A stretch of 64,000 nucleotides of DNA from Eisenbergiella porci (GTDB lineage: Bacteria; Bacillota; Clostridia; Lachnospirales; Lachnospiraceae). Below the pieces are notes generated by a model, which saw nothing but the letters and a program-made list of their open reading frames with translations, had not been told where the DNA came from and made no database searches. Where the stretch lies: the NCBI RefSeq assembly GCF_009696275.1, contig NZ_VUMI01000008.1, positions 62,001 to 126,000 on the forward strand, written 5' to 3'. Positions 27,269 to 35,487 of this stretch are shown in pieces (position 1 is the stretch's first letter; each line of letters opens with the position of its first letter). Position numbers and translations under genes: made by a program.

Positions 27269-28306
27269 CTAACGTCTTTTTTCAGGTTCCATCCTCTTTA
27301 CGCTCGCACGCTCTACCAGGCGCACCGGAAGTACCTCCTCCACCTTTGCCATATTCGGATCCGCCATATTCTGTACCAGAAGGCTGACTGCCCGCTCCCC
27401 CTTCAGGGATATATGCTGCTTGATTGTTGTAAGGCCAGGCGTAAGATATGCGGATATATCCAAATCGTCAAATCCGATAATGGATATATCCTCCGGCACC
27501 CTGATTCCCATCTCATAAAAACCTTTTATCAGTCCTATGGCAAAAATATCAGCTGTTGCCACTACCGCAGTTACATCCACTTTCTCCCGGGCAATCCGTC
27601 CGGCAATATCAACACCGCTGTCATAATCTACATTTCCTTCAAAAACGTATTCCGGACGATAAGGAATTCCAAAATCGGCAAGTGCCTCCTGATAGCCTTT
27701 GAAACGCTTATTCATTACCCCATCCTCATGCAGGATGCCGGAAACTAGTGCGATCTTCCTGTGTCCTGCCTCCAGTACATATCTGGCAGCCATATAAGAA
27801 CTCTTCTGGTCATCAATACGGATCTCATGAAACCAGTCATACTTACAGTAACTGTCCACCAGCACTACCGGAACATCCAGCTGATTAAGCTGACTTAAAA
27901 ACTCATTCTGATAGGTTCCAATAATAATTACTCCATCCAGATTACGTTCCCGAATCAGATTCAGATAATCCTCTGTCACATCCGTTGCTGATATCAGTAC
28001 ATGATAACCATTCTGTCTGGCGTGAAATTCTATGCTCCCCAGAATTTCACTGTAAAAATTATTGCGGAACATCAGCGTGCTTCCCGGCTCTGTCTGGGGA
28101 ACCACCACACCAATAAGCTTTGTATCTTTAATGGAAAGTCCCCGTGCATTCAGATCCGGCACATACTCCATACGGCGTATTACATCCAGCACCACATCTC
28201 TTGTCTGTTCTGAAACTTTCTTCTTCCCGTTTAATACATAAGATACCGTTGCAGCCGATACGCCCGCCGCCGCAGCCACATCGCGGATTGTCGCTTTTTC
28301 TTTCAT
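27269..28306 (-). CDS. LacI family transcriptional regulator
   Basis: 345 residues. The N-terminal HTH and hinge helix are canonical (ATIRDVAAAAGVSAATVSYV, then VPDLNARGLS). The periplasmic-binding-protein-like sensor domain follows (KLIGVVVPQTEPGS; DGVIIIGTYQ; ISIIGFDDLDISAYLTPGLT). It probably represses its own operon and the binding-protein promoter, with an imported sugar as inducer. Two operator boxes overlap the start of its transcript. Confidence 0.95.
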   Translation of the reverse strand: MKEKATIRDVAAAAGVSAATVSYVLNGKKKVSEQTRDVVLDVIRRMEYVPDLNARGLSIKDTKLIGVVVPQTEPGSTLMFRNNFYSEILGSIEFHARQNGYHVLISATDVTEDYLNLIRERNLDGVIIIGTYQNEFLSQLNQLDVPVVLVDSYCKYDWFHEIRIDDQKSSYMAARYVLEAGHRKIALVSGILHEDGVMNKRFKGYQEALADFGIPYRPEYVFEGNVDYDSGVDIAGRIAREKVDVTAVVATADIFAIGLIKGFYEMGIRVPEDISIIGFDDLDISAYLTPGLTTIKQHISLKGERAVSLLVQNMADPNMAKVEEVLPVRLVERASVKRMEPEKRR

Positions 28307-28357
28307 AAATATATCCTCTTGAGGTTCCTGTTTCCGGATTATTATTCAAATGCATTT

Positions 28358-28420
28358 TTAACCGGTTAACTAGGTTAAGCGGTTAACTAGATTATAGAAC
28401 AATTATGCGCATATTGTCAA
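28358..28420 (-). promoter_or_regulatory. lacI-type promoter with two operator boxes
   Basis: On the minus strand TTGACA (28420-28415), 18-nt spacer, TATAAT (28396-28391). Immediately downstream are TTAAGCGGTTAA (28375-28386) and TTAACCGGTTAA (28358-28369), centres 17 bp apart, placed to block initiation. The rest of the gap to 28520 is AT-rich with no gene seen. Confidence 0.85.
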
Positions 28421-28520
28421 TATACTTCTTTATAATTATATTTTTATATAAATTATGTACAATTACTAATTTCAAATATCTAAATTCTGCCTATTATTTT
28501 AGTGTATTATTACACCTCAT

Positions 28521-28587
28521 AAAAAAAGAAACAAGACCGGAATTATGCACAACACCAAGTTGCATACACACCACCAGTCCTGTTTCT
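28521..28587 (-). terminator. Terminator of the M20 peptidase gene
   Basis: Minus-strand AGAAACAGGACTGG pairs with CCGGTCTTGTTTCT with an inner stem between, followed by TTTTTTT (28527-28521). Confidence 0.8.
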
Positions 28588-28655
28588 CCTAAAACAATAA
28601 TATAGAAATAGCCCTTCAATTTTCTTCAACACACAAAACATGCCGAACCGACTGA

Positions 28656-30092
28656 CTAATTACGAATGATCTTCTTATAGAAATCAACCCCCATGGGAAG
28701 CGCTCCGATATAAATATTTTCATTTACCCCATGAATGCTTTCATACTGCTGCTTATTAATATAAAGCGGCGCAAAACGGATGCAGTTATCACAAATATCC
28801 TTATAATATTTGGCATCGGTTCCCCCGGTCATTACATAAGGGCTGACGCCGACTCCCGGATAAATTTCATGGATGGCCTGTTCCACCTTCTTAAAGGCAT
28901 CGCCTTCATAATTTACCACAGGGCAGGGGTAGTCCTTATAAATGACCTCGGTTTCCAAGTCATATCGTTTTGCTTTTTCACTGATTAATTCAATGCTCTC
29001 ATCCGTAGACTGGTGCGGTATAAAACGCAGGTTTGCCGTAACAAAAGCTTCCTGCGGCAGCACATTCAGCCCATCCGCCCCTTTTGCCATAGTGAAAGCA
29101 ATGGTGGTATGCAGCATGGCCGCGCCCGGAGGGCTGATAACGGGCATCAGCTTCTTCAGAAGCGGTTTAAACAGCCACAGGTTGGAAAATACAAGCTTCA
29201 TCCCGAAATTCATATTGGGTGTAACGCGGCGGAACATTTCCAGCACAGTCGGATTGAATTCACTGGTGAAGGGATCCTGCTTCTCCACATCCGTAATGAA
29301 TTTCCCAAGACGGACCAGCGGCGTATTTTTATCGGGAGCGCTGGCATGGCCGCCTTTGCCTTTTGCAATAAACTTCAGATCTCCGTAGCCCTTTTCCAGG
29401 ACGCCTACCATCGCATACGTTCCCTTTACGCCGCCGATTGGCTCCTCCATAATCATGCCGCCTTCATCGATCAGCAGGGAAAGCTTTATGCCCTGATTTT
29501 TCAGGTATTCCACGGTAAGGGGCGCGCCTTCGCCGCTGAACTCCTCCGTACAGCTGCTGGCAATATATACGTCCCCCTCAGGCTGGAAGCCTTCCGAAAT
29601 CAGCTCCTCCACCGAACGGAAAATGCAGTACAGGCTGCCCTTTGTATCCACAGTACCGCGCCCCCAGAGCTTTCCCTCCCCGTCAATATAACCGCTGAAG
29701 GGTTCATGCTCCCAGCTGCCGTTGGCCTCCACCACGTCCTGATGGCTCATAAGAAGGATCGGCTCCGCCTTTCCCTTCCCGCTCCATTTGAAAAGAAGAC
29801 TGCCGTTGAAAACATGTTTTTCACAGGTTTTATGTACCAGTGGAAAAAGCTCCTCCAGGATTTCATGGAACTCATAATATTTGGTTTTGTCTGAATCAAA
29901 ACGGCTGGAAACGGTTTCCTTCTGAATCATTTTCGCAAGCTGTGATCCGTACTCCTGCGCCCTTGGCCCCTTGTCCAGCTCCACAATGGCGTTCATGGCC
30001 TCTGTGGGCTGCCTGCTGCACGTCCTCACCACAAGAATAGCAGCGAGCACCAGAATAATAATAAAAATCCCCAGTAATATGCTTCCTGTCAT
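28656..30092 (-). CDS. Membrane-anchored M20 family metallopeptidase (CPS1-like)
   Basis: Start at 30092 (MTGSILLGIFIIILVLAAIL) with AAGGAGGGAG 6 nt upstream; 478 residues. One N-terminal membrane helix precedes the M20 zinc-peptidase domain: LMSHQDVVE (first His ligand), LWGRGTVDTKGSL (bridging Asp), and SSCTEEFSGEG (catalytic and ligand Glu). The lid domain and C-terminal His (YESIHGVNENI) follow. It resembles carboxypeptidase-S-type dipeptidases. The topology suggests a catalytic domain held at the membrane. It is followed on the same transcript side by two integral membrane proteins that may move its substrate or product. Confidence 0.9.
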   Translation of the reverse strand: MTGSILLGIFIIILVLAAILVVRTCSRQPTEAMNAIVELDKGPRAQEYGSQLAKMIQKETVSSRFDSDKTKYYEFHEILEELFPLVHKTCEKHVFNGSLLFKWSGKGKAEPILLMSHQDVVEANGSWEHEPFSGYIDGEGKLWGRGTVDTKGSLYCIFRSVEELISEGFQPEGDVYIASSCTEEFSGEGAPLTVEYLKNQGIKLSLLIDEGGMIMEEPIGGVKGTYAMVGVLEKGYGDLKFIAKGKGGHASAPDKNTPLVRLGKFITDVEKQDPFTSEFNPTVLEMFRRVTPNMNFGMKLVFSNLWLFKPLLKKLMPVISPPGAAMLHTTIAFTMAKGADGLNVLPQEAFVTANLRFIPHQSTDESIELISEKAKRYDLETEVIYKDYPCPVVNYEGDAFKKVEQAIHEIYPGVGVSPYVMTGGTDAKYYKDICDNCIRFAPLYINKQQYESIHGVNENIYIGALPMGVDFYKKIIRN

Positions 30093-30174
30093 ATACTTCT
30101 CCCTCCTTTTTTTACAGCTTCCGTTTTGCCTCCGGCTGTTACGGTTCCAAACGGACACAACCCTCAGCTGTTGC

Positions 30175-30885
30175 TTACAGCTTTCCTTTCCTGAACAGAA
30201 TCCACCCAATCAGCAGTGCCATCCCGCCTGCCGGAATCATCAGAAGGCTGGTCTGGGAAATGGCTGCGGGCACCAGTACACACAGCAGTGTCATGGACAG
30301 TACCGGAATGGCCGCAATTTTCGGGCTCTTCATAAAATATTTCAGTCCCAGCGCACCGAACAGGGCGGGCACTACATTGTCAAAAGCCGGCACAAGCACG
30401 GGATTTTCCAGTACCGGGCGGAGCGGAATCATCAAAATGACTCCCGCTACGATAACCAGTGTGGTAACGATGGCGCTGGTTGCCACGCTGATGGTGGAAA
30501 TAATCTCATTTTCCGGTGTCCCCACCTTTGTTTTGGCGATATCCCTGGCATTCATTGCACAGGGGATCTTCATATTCGTCACATTTCCCGTGATAAAGGC
30601 CAAGTAGCTGCCGCCAACGCCAAGCATGGGAGTATATACCAGAAATTCCACAATGGCTACCGGGATATAGATGATCCCCACCTTGGCAAAGCCTACCAGA
30701 AAACCCTTCAGGCTGGGTGTTACTCCATTGATTGCCCCGATAACAAAGGGTACGCCCACCAGCAGGATAATACTCACGATCAGCATACATCTGCCGATGC
30801 GGTGAAGTCCCTTGTTAAAATCCTCCAGAAAGGCCTGCTTCTGTACTTCGCTGCCCTGTGGCTGCTGCATCTTTTTTTCTTCCAT
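30175..30885 (-). CDS. Integral membrane protein, partner of DUF5058 protein
   Basis: 236 residues from the ATG at 30885 (GGAGG 9-10 nt upstream). Six or seven hydrophobic segments (CMLIVSIILLVGVPFVIGA; VGIIYIPVAIVEFLVY; ATSAIVTTLVIVAGVILMI; and others) with a conserved-looking loop GVGGSYLAFITGNVTNMKIP. I do not know a named family. It lies 15 nt after the DUF5058 gene and 82 nt before the M20 peptidase gene, so the three likely form one module, plausibly a two-subunit transporter plus peptidase. Function is inference from context only. Confidence 0.75.
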   Translation of the reverse strand: MEEKKMQQPQGSEVQKQAFLEDFNKGLHRIGRCMLIVSIILLVGVPFVIGAINGVTPSLKGFLVGFAKVGIIYIPVAIVEFLVYTPMLGVGGSYLAFITGNVTNMKIPCAMNARDIAKTKVGTPENEIISTISVATSAIVTTLVIVAGVILMIPLRPVLENPVLVPAFDNVVPALFGALGLKYFMKSPKIAAIPVLSMTLLCVLVPAAISQTSLLMIPAGGMALLIGWILFRKGKL

Positions 30886-30900
30886 TCTTTTCACTCCTCC

Positions 30901-31641
30901 CTAAACCAGGCTCATGATTACAGCAGCGGCCATACCCGCCAGCATGCTCACCGCCATGCTGAAGTTATCCAGCACGGCCATGCCCTTTTTGTTGGTGAAA
31001 TATTCAAATACTGCCATAAACGCTGCCGATACGGCGGCAACAGCAAGTGGTACATAATTTCCGCTGCTCGTCAACGTGCCCACATAAGAGCCGATATAAG
31101 CGCCGCACAGCCCTACAAACATACAGGTGGTTGCATGGTCGCCGAAGCCGGGCTTGCCTTCCGTTTTTGCTTTGGGGGCCTTCTGGATTTTGCCCAGATA
31201 TTTTTTCAGGAAAAGGATGCAGCAGATGACGCCGCCCAGAATCCCAATCGTCATTACCAGAGAAATGGTTACAAAAGCTGACATGCTCATTTCGGAAAGC
31301 TTCAGACCGGACAGGCCGATGCTCTGCGCCGCGATTTCAGCGACGTTAAGCTCATACTGGAGCGCTCCGATAACGGACAGGCGCAGCCAGGAAAAGGGCA
31401 CTCCCAGCGTTCCGCTCAGGGCGATGACGCCCAGAAGGATGCTGATGCTGGGCAGTATGGTAAAGGTAGCGCTGGAAATAATCGCTCTTTTGAGCACCTT
31501 TTTATCCATTCCTATCGCCAGGCCCGCCCGGTAGCTCTTTATCAGATAAACAAAACACATTATCGTAATAAAAAGAAGGACGCCGGCAACCAACAGGTAA
31601 AAGAACCCGGAATTTACACTTGCTATATATTCGTTGTTCAT
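30901..31641 (-). CDS. DUF5058 family membrane protein
   Basis: Start at 31641 (MNNEYIASVNSGFFYLLVAG) with AAGGAG 8 nt upstream; 246 residues. The sequence matches my knowledge of DUF5058: a first helix, then SYRAGLAIGMDKKVLKRAII, SSATFTILPSISILLGVIAL, the loop GVPFSWLRLSVIGALQYE, and several C-terminal helices. Members are uncharacterised and often adjacent to M20 peptidases, as here. A role in transport of amino acids or peptides is likely but unproven. Confidence 0.8.
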   Translation of the reverse strand: MNNEYIASVNSGFFYLLVAGVLLFITIMCFVYLIKSYRAGLAIGMDKKVLKRAIISSATFTILPSISILLGVIALSGTLGVPFSWLRLSVIGALQYELNVAEIAAQSIGLSGLKLSEMSMSAFVTISLVMTIGILGGVICCILFLKKYLGKIQKAPKAKTEGKPGFGDHATTCMFVGLCGAYIGSYVGTLTSSGNYVPLAVAAVSAAFMAVFEYFTNKKGMAVLDNFSMAVSMLAGMAAAVIMSLV

Positions 31642-31700
31642 AAATACGTTCTCCTTATGGGAAGCAGGCTGCATTACCGGCGCTGCTCTTTTTTCAGAGA

Positions 31701-31725
31701 AAAGGGGCGCCTGTATGGCACCCCT
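31701..31725 (-). terminator. Terminator of ackA
   Basis: Minus-strand AGGGGTGCC / GGCGCCCCT stem (one G-U pair) with a 5-nt loop, then TTTTC. Confidence 0.65.
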
Positions 31726-31747
31726 CATTCTCATCAGATCATGATGC

Positions 31748-32944
31748 TCATTTTACGAGTCTGACTGTTTCACGGGCGATGGCCAGCTCTTCGTTGGTGG
31801 GAACCACCATGGTAACCACTGCGCCGCCTTCGTCGGAAAGGATGATTTCCTCGCCCCGTACTTTATTTCTTTCCGGATCGATGTTGGTGCCGAGATAACC
31901 GATGTATTCTCCGATCATGGCACGAACCTCCGCATTGTTCTCACCTACACCGGCTGTAAATACGATAACATCCACGCCGTTCATGGCCGCTGCATAGGCG
32001 CCGATATATTTGCCTACACGGTAGGCATAGGCCTCCAGCGCATGCTTTGCCTGCTCATTTCCCGACTCAGAAGCCTGGACCAGGTCACGGAAGTCACTGG
32101 AATATCCGTCGGAAAGCCCAAGCACGCCCGATTTTTTATTGCATACATCGATCACCTGGGAGGCTGTCATACCTTCCTTTTCCGCCAGGAAGGAAATGAT
32201 GGCGGGATCTAGGTCGCCGCTGCGGGTGCCCATAATCAGGCCCTCCAGCGGTGTCAGTCCCATGGAGGTATCCACGGATTCCCCGTATTTTACAGCGGAT
32301 ACGGATGCTCCGTTGCCTAAGTGGCAAACGATGATTTTCAGATCCTTTCTGTCTTTTCCCAGTATTTCGGCAGCTCTTTTTGATACAAAATCGTGGCTGG
32401 TCCCATGGAAGCCATAGCGTCTGATTTTATATTTCTTATAATAATCGTAGGGCAGGCCGTACAGGTATGCTTTTTCCGGCATGGTCTGATGGAAGGCTGT
32501 GTCAAATACCGCGACCATCGGCACACCCGGCATAATTACCTGGCAGGATCTCACGCCGATAAGGTTGGCCGGGTTATGTAACGGCGCCAGATCATTGCAG
32601 TCCTCTATGGCCTTAATTACTTCATCATTGATGATCACGGAACCGGAGAAATTCTCTCCTCCATGCACCATACGGTGCCCTACGGCATCTATTTCCGTCA
32701 GGGAACGGATGACTCCCACCTTCTCGTCCGTAAGCTTACTGATAACCAGCTTGACCGCCGCTGTATGATCAGGCATTGCCGCCTCTTCCTTCACCTTTTC
32801 CCCGCCGGCCGGCTGATGGGCGATGTTGCTGCCATCTATGCCGATTCTCTCACATAACCCCTTCGCAAGCACCTCTTCCCTGTCGCTGTCAATCAGCTGA
32901 TATTTCAGGGAAGAACTGCCGCAGTTAATAACCAAAACCTTCAT
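31748..32944 (-). CDS. ackA: Acetate kinase
   Basis: 398 residues, the normal length. It carries the ASKHA-fold motifs: NCGSSSLKYQL at the N-terminus, VGHRMVHGGENF, VFDTAFHQTMP, YGFHGTSHDFVS, CHLGNGASVSAV, MGTRSGDLDP and FTAGVGENN. Reaction: acetyl phosphate + ADP = acetate + ATP, the last step of fermentative acetate formation in the cytoplasm. RBS AGGAGG lies 10 nt before the ATG. No phosphotransacetylase gene is adjacent, unlike in many bacteria. The leader contains a palindromic repeat (32977-33043). Confidence 0.97.
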   Translation of the reverse strand: MKVLVINCGSSSLKYQLIDSDREEVLAKGLCERIGIDGSNIAHQPAGGEKVKEEAAMPDHTAAVKLVISKLTDEKVGVIRSLTEIDAVGHRMVHGGENFSGSVIINDEVIKAIEDCNDLAPLHNPANLIGVRSCQVIMPGVPMVAVFDTAFHQTMPEKAYLYGLPYDYYKKYKIRRYGFHGTSHDFVSKRAAEILGKDRKDLKIIVCHLGNGASVSAVKYGESVDTSMGLTPLEGLIMGTRSGDLDPAIISFLAEKEGMTASQVIDVCNKKSGVLGLSDGYSSDFRDLVQASESGNEQAKHALEAYAYRVGKYIGAYAAAMNGVDVIVFTAGVGENNAEVRAMIGEYIGYLGTNIDPERNKVRGEEIILSDEGGAVVTMVVPTNEELAIARETVRLVK

Positions 32945-32976
32945 CTTCCAATTTCCTCCTACAGATTATTTCCGCG

Positions 32977-33043
32977 GACAACGAGTCAAACGGATGCACT
33001 CGCAGAGAACCGAAGGTTCTCTTGTCCATTTGGCGACTTGACT
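32977..33043. repeat. Mosaic palindromic repeat (family 2, copy b), in the ackA leader
   Basis: ACGAGTCAAAC (32981-32991) and ATTTGGCGACT (33028-33038) match copy a. Between them the hairpin AGAGAACC-gaa-GGTTCTCT (33004-33022) replaces the unrelated hairpin of copy a. GGACA/TGTCC and AGTCAA/TTGACT form enclosing stems. Confidence 0.6.
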
Positions 33044-33087
33044 TCCGCCGGCCCTTGGGCCTGCCTTTGGCTCGATCCTATGAGAAT

Positions 33088-33116
33088 ATTCTATCATACT
33101 TTTTTCTGGATGGGAA
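33088..33116 (-). promoter_or_regulatory. Probable ackA promoter
   Basis: Minus-strand TTCCCA (33116-33111), 17-nt spacer, TAGAAT (33093-33088). This would give a leader of about 140 nt that includes the palindromic repeat. Confidence 0.5.
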
Positions 33117-33185
33117 TTATTTCAAACTTATCCCATTACATTATACTTCGTTGCTTCACCAAAGTAAACAGCGGCAAATTTCAGA

Positions 33186-33232
33186 CTGAAAAAGCCGAAG
33201 GATGGAATTACCTTTTTCCTTCCTCCAGCTTT
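33186..33232 (-). terminator. Terminator of proS
   Basis: Minus-strand AAGCTGGAGGAAGG pairs imperfectly (three mismatches) with CCATCCTTCGGCTT, followed by TTT. Confidence 0.5.
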
Positions 33233-33281
33233 TATCATATAATGCAGCCTATGGCTGCCTTTATTTATTCAAATTCGGAAA

Positions 33282-34712
33282 TCAATATGCTCTTCCCCAG
33301 TAAACCATCCTTTTGGCCGGTTTTCCGCAGCAGACACATGTATGGGAAATCTGCTCCTGTTCAAAGGGCATACAGCGGCTGGTTGCTGCGAATTTTTCCT
33401 TAATGGTATCCTCGCAGGCCTGGTCGCCGCACCACATGGCCTTTACGAAGCCGGGCTTGCTGTTCAGTATTTCCTCCAGCTCCTCCATATTCCGCGCCGT
33501 ATAGGTATGGGAATCCCTGTGGGCGCGGGCGCGTTCCAGCATATCCTTCTGAATCTGCTCCAGAAGCTCTCCTGCCTTTACTTCCAGCTCATCCAGGGCA
33601 ACCTCAATCTTTTCCCTGGTATCCCTGCGGCAGATGACGCACTTTCCTGCTTCAATATCCTTGGGGCCGATTTCCACACGGATCGGGATGCCACGCATTT
33701 CCTGCTCGGAGAACTTCCATCCGGGGCTCTTATCGGAATCATCCACCTTTACGCGGAAGTTGCCCAGTCTGTCCCTGAGCTGGTAAGCAGTATCCAGAAC
33801 GCCTTCCTTCTTCTGCTGGATAGGGATGATCATGATCTGGGTGGGCGCTACTTTGGGCGGCAGTACCAGTCCGGAATTGTCACCGTGTACCATGATGATC
33901 GCGCCAATCAGGCGAGTGGTCATTCCCCAGGAGGTCTGGTAAACGTATTTCAATGTATTGTCTCTGTCCGTAAACTGGATGCCGAATGCTTTCGCAAAGC
34001 CGTCTCCGAAATTATGGCTTGTCCCTGACTGCAAAGCTTTTCCGTCATGCATCAGCGCTTCGATAGTGTAGGTGGATTCTGCACCTGCGAATTTTTCCTT
34101 ATCCGTCTTACGTCCTTTAATTACGGGCATGGCCAGAACCTGCTCGCAGAAGTCCGCATAAATGTTCAGCATCTGAATCGTGCGCTCCTCCGCTTCCTCC
34201 ATAGTGGCATGGGCGGTATGTCCCTCCTGCCAGAGGAATTCGCGGGAACGCAGGAACGGCCTGGTTTCCTTCTCCCAGCGGACAACGGAGCACCACTGGT
34301 TATATACCTTCGGGAGATCTCTATAGGAATGAATGTCATTTTTATAAAAATCACAGAAAAGGGTTTCTGAGGTGGGACGCACGCACAGGCGCTCCTGCAG
34401 CGGCTGAAGCCCTCCGTGGGTTACCCATGCCACCTCGGGCGCAAAGCCCTCCACATGATCCTTTTCCTTCTGCAGCAGGCTTTCCGGTATGAACATGGGA
34501 AGATATACGTTCTCCACGCCGGTTGCCTTAAATCTCTCATCCAGCTGCTTCTGGATCAGCTCCCAGATAGCGTAGCCTGCCGGTTTGATAACCATGCAGC
34601 CCTTTACGCTGGTATAGTCGATCAGCTCCGCTTTCTTTACTACGTCGGTGTACCATTGGGCAAAATCTTCATCCATGGAAGTTATTGCTTCCACCAGTTT
34701 CTTGTCAGCCAT
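33282..34712 (-). CDS. proS: Prolyl-tRNA synthetase (archaeal/eukaryotic-type, ProS type 3)
   Basis: 476 residues; class II synthetase with motif 2 ([20 protein letters not shown]) and motif 3 region ([20 protein letters not shown]), and no editing insert. An anticodon-binding domain follows, then a C-terminal Cys-rich segment ([23 protein letters not shown]) as in type 3 enzymes. It charges tRNA-Pro in the cytoplasm. AGGAGAAG is close before the ATG. Expression is controlled by the T-box leader at 34804-35148. Confidence 0.97.
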   Translation of the reverse strand: MADKKLVEAITSMDEDFAQWYTDVVKKAELIDYTSVKGCMVIKPAGYAIWELIQKQLDERFKATGVENVYLPMFIPESLLQKEKDHVEGFAPEVAWVTHGGLQPLQERLCVRPTSETLFCDFYKNDIHSYRDLPKVYNQWCSVVRWEKETRPFLRSREFLWQEGHTAHATMEEAEERTIQMLNIYADFCEQVLAMPVIKGRKTDKEKFAGAESTYTIEALMHDGKALQSGTSHNFGDGFAKAFGIQFTDRDNTLKYVYQTSWGMTTRLIGAIIMVHGDNSGLVLPPKVAPTQIMIIPIQQKKEGVLDTAYQLRDRLGNFRVKVDDSDKSPGWKFSEQEMRGIPIRVEIGPKDIEAGKCVICRRDTREKIEVALDELEVKAGELLEQIQKDMLERARAHRDSHTYTARNMEELEEILNSKPGFVKAMWCGDQACEDTIKEKFAATSRCMPFEQEQISHTCVCCGKPAKRMVYWGRAY

Positions 34713-34803
34713 TTCTTCTTCTCCTTTTCTTACAATTGCATTTGCTTTTACGGTTCAGTTCCTTCACAGCATGCATTCCGGCGCCTGTCCGGATTCTGCC
34801 GTC

Positions 34804-35148
34804 AAAAAAACCGCCGTTTTCCATCCCCGCCCAGATTCCCAAAACCTGGACAAAGGGACCGGAAAACCGGCGGTACCACCCTGTTTAATACGCCTTCGCG
34901 TATTCTCTCAACTGCTCCGTTAACGCCGGATTTACGTTATGCTTGGGGAAAGCATATGCCCAAAATGTAACTGTCCGTTTCCCACACACAGTCACTTAAA
35001 AACAACTCTTCACGGCATGTCTTTCTTTCGCATAAGGCTCCGAGGCCGGTTGGGCCGCCGCTTTACAAAAACCTTCCACCTGTGGTTTTCTCTCTGCTGA
35101 AAAGCTTACAGCTTACTTTTCCTCTTCTTTGCCAAATCTGTATACGTA
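34804..35148 (-). promoter_or_regulatory. T-box riboswitch in the proS leader
   Basis: On the minus strand the T-box signature AACAGGGTGGTACCGC is present around 34888-34871. It overlaps the left arm of a terminator whose right arm GGAAAACGGCGG is followed by seven T (34810-34804). Upstream, AGAGAG and GGTGGAAGG are typical stem I elements near 35095-35070. Uncharged tRNA-Pro should pair with the T-box and favour the antiterminator. A CCT in GGAGCCTTA (~35040-35032) is a candidate Pro specifier, but I could not confirm the stem I fold. Confidence 0.9.
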
Positions 35149-35151
35149 TTG

Positions 35152-35180
35152 ATATTAGGCGAAATGCTGGGTTTTGTCAA
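35152..35180 (-). promoter_or_regulatory. Sigma-A promoter of the proS T-box transcript
   Basis: Minus-strand TTGACA (35180-35175), 17-nt spacer, TAATAT (35157-35152). Confidence 0.8.
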
Positions 35181-35208
35181 GCATTTAGGGTATTTTCAAT
35201 CTTGCATT

Positions 35209-35487
35209 GTAACAGTTCAGGTTACTGTTCACTCAGTACTGTGCATTTACTGCACAGTACGTAAGAAAGTGATTCAAGAGTGTATAAATCCCATTGCCGT
35301 TGGCAATTTTTAATGGATTTATACAGTTACTGGTCACGGAGTGAACAGTAACAACAGTTCAGCCTTCGGCCGAACTGTTACTGCATCCGCCCATGATAAG
35401 TCGCCTTTGGCGAGGGGCGGATGCCTGCTGGCATTATGTTTTCTCACGGTTTGCGCAGTGAATGAGCAAACCTGCCTGAACTGTTAC
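35209..35487. repeat. Composite palindromic repeat with three-way-junction core (copy A)
   Basis: Outer arms 35209-35221 and 35475-35487 are a perfect 13-bp inverted repeat. Inside, 35221-35234 pairs perfectly with 35339-35352. Within that lie hairpin 1 (35236-35245 with 35251-35260, loop TTTAC), a 22-nt linker (35261-35282, starts GTAAGAAAGTGATTC), and hairpin 2 (35281-35291 with 35315-35325). Two more hairpins follow: AACAGTTC...GAACTGTT (35353-35380) and GCATCCGCCC / GGGCGGATGC (35383-35424). The core is repeated at 59300-59430. It overlaps the 3' end of the Rpn-type gene. Confidence 0.8.
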
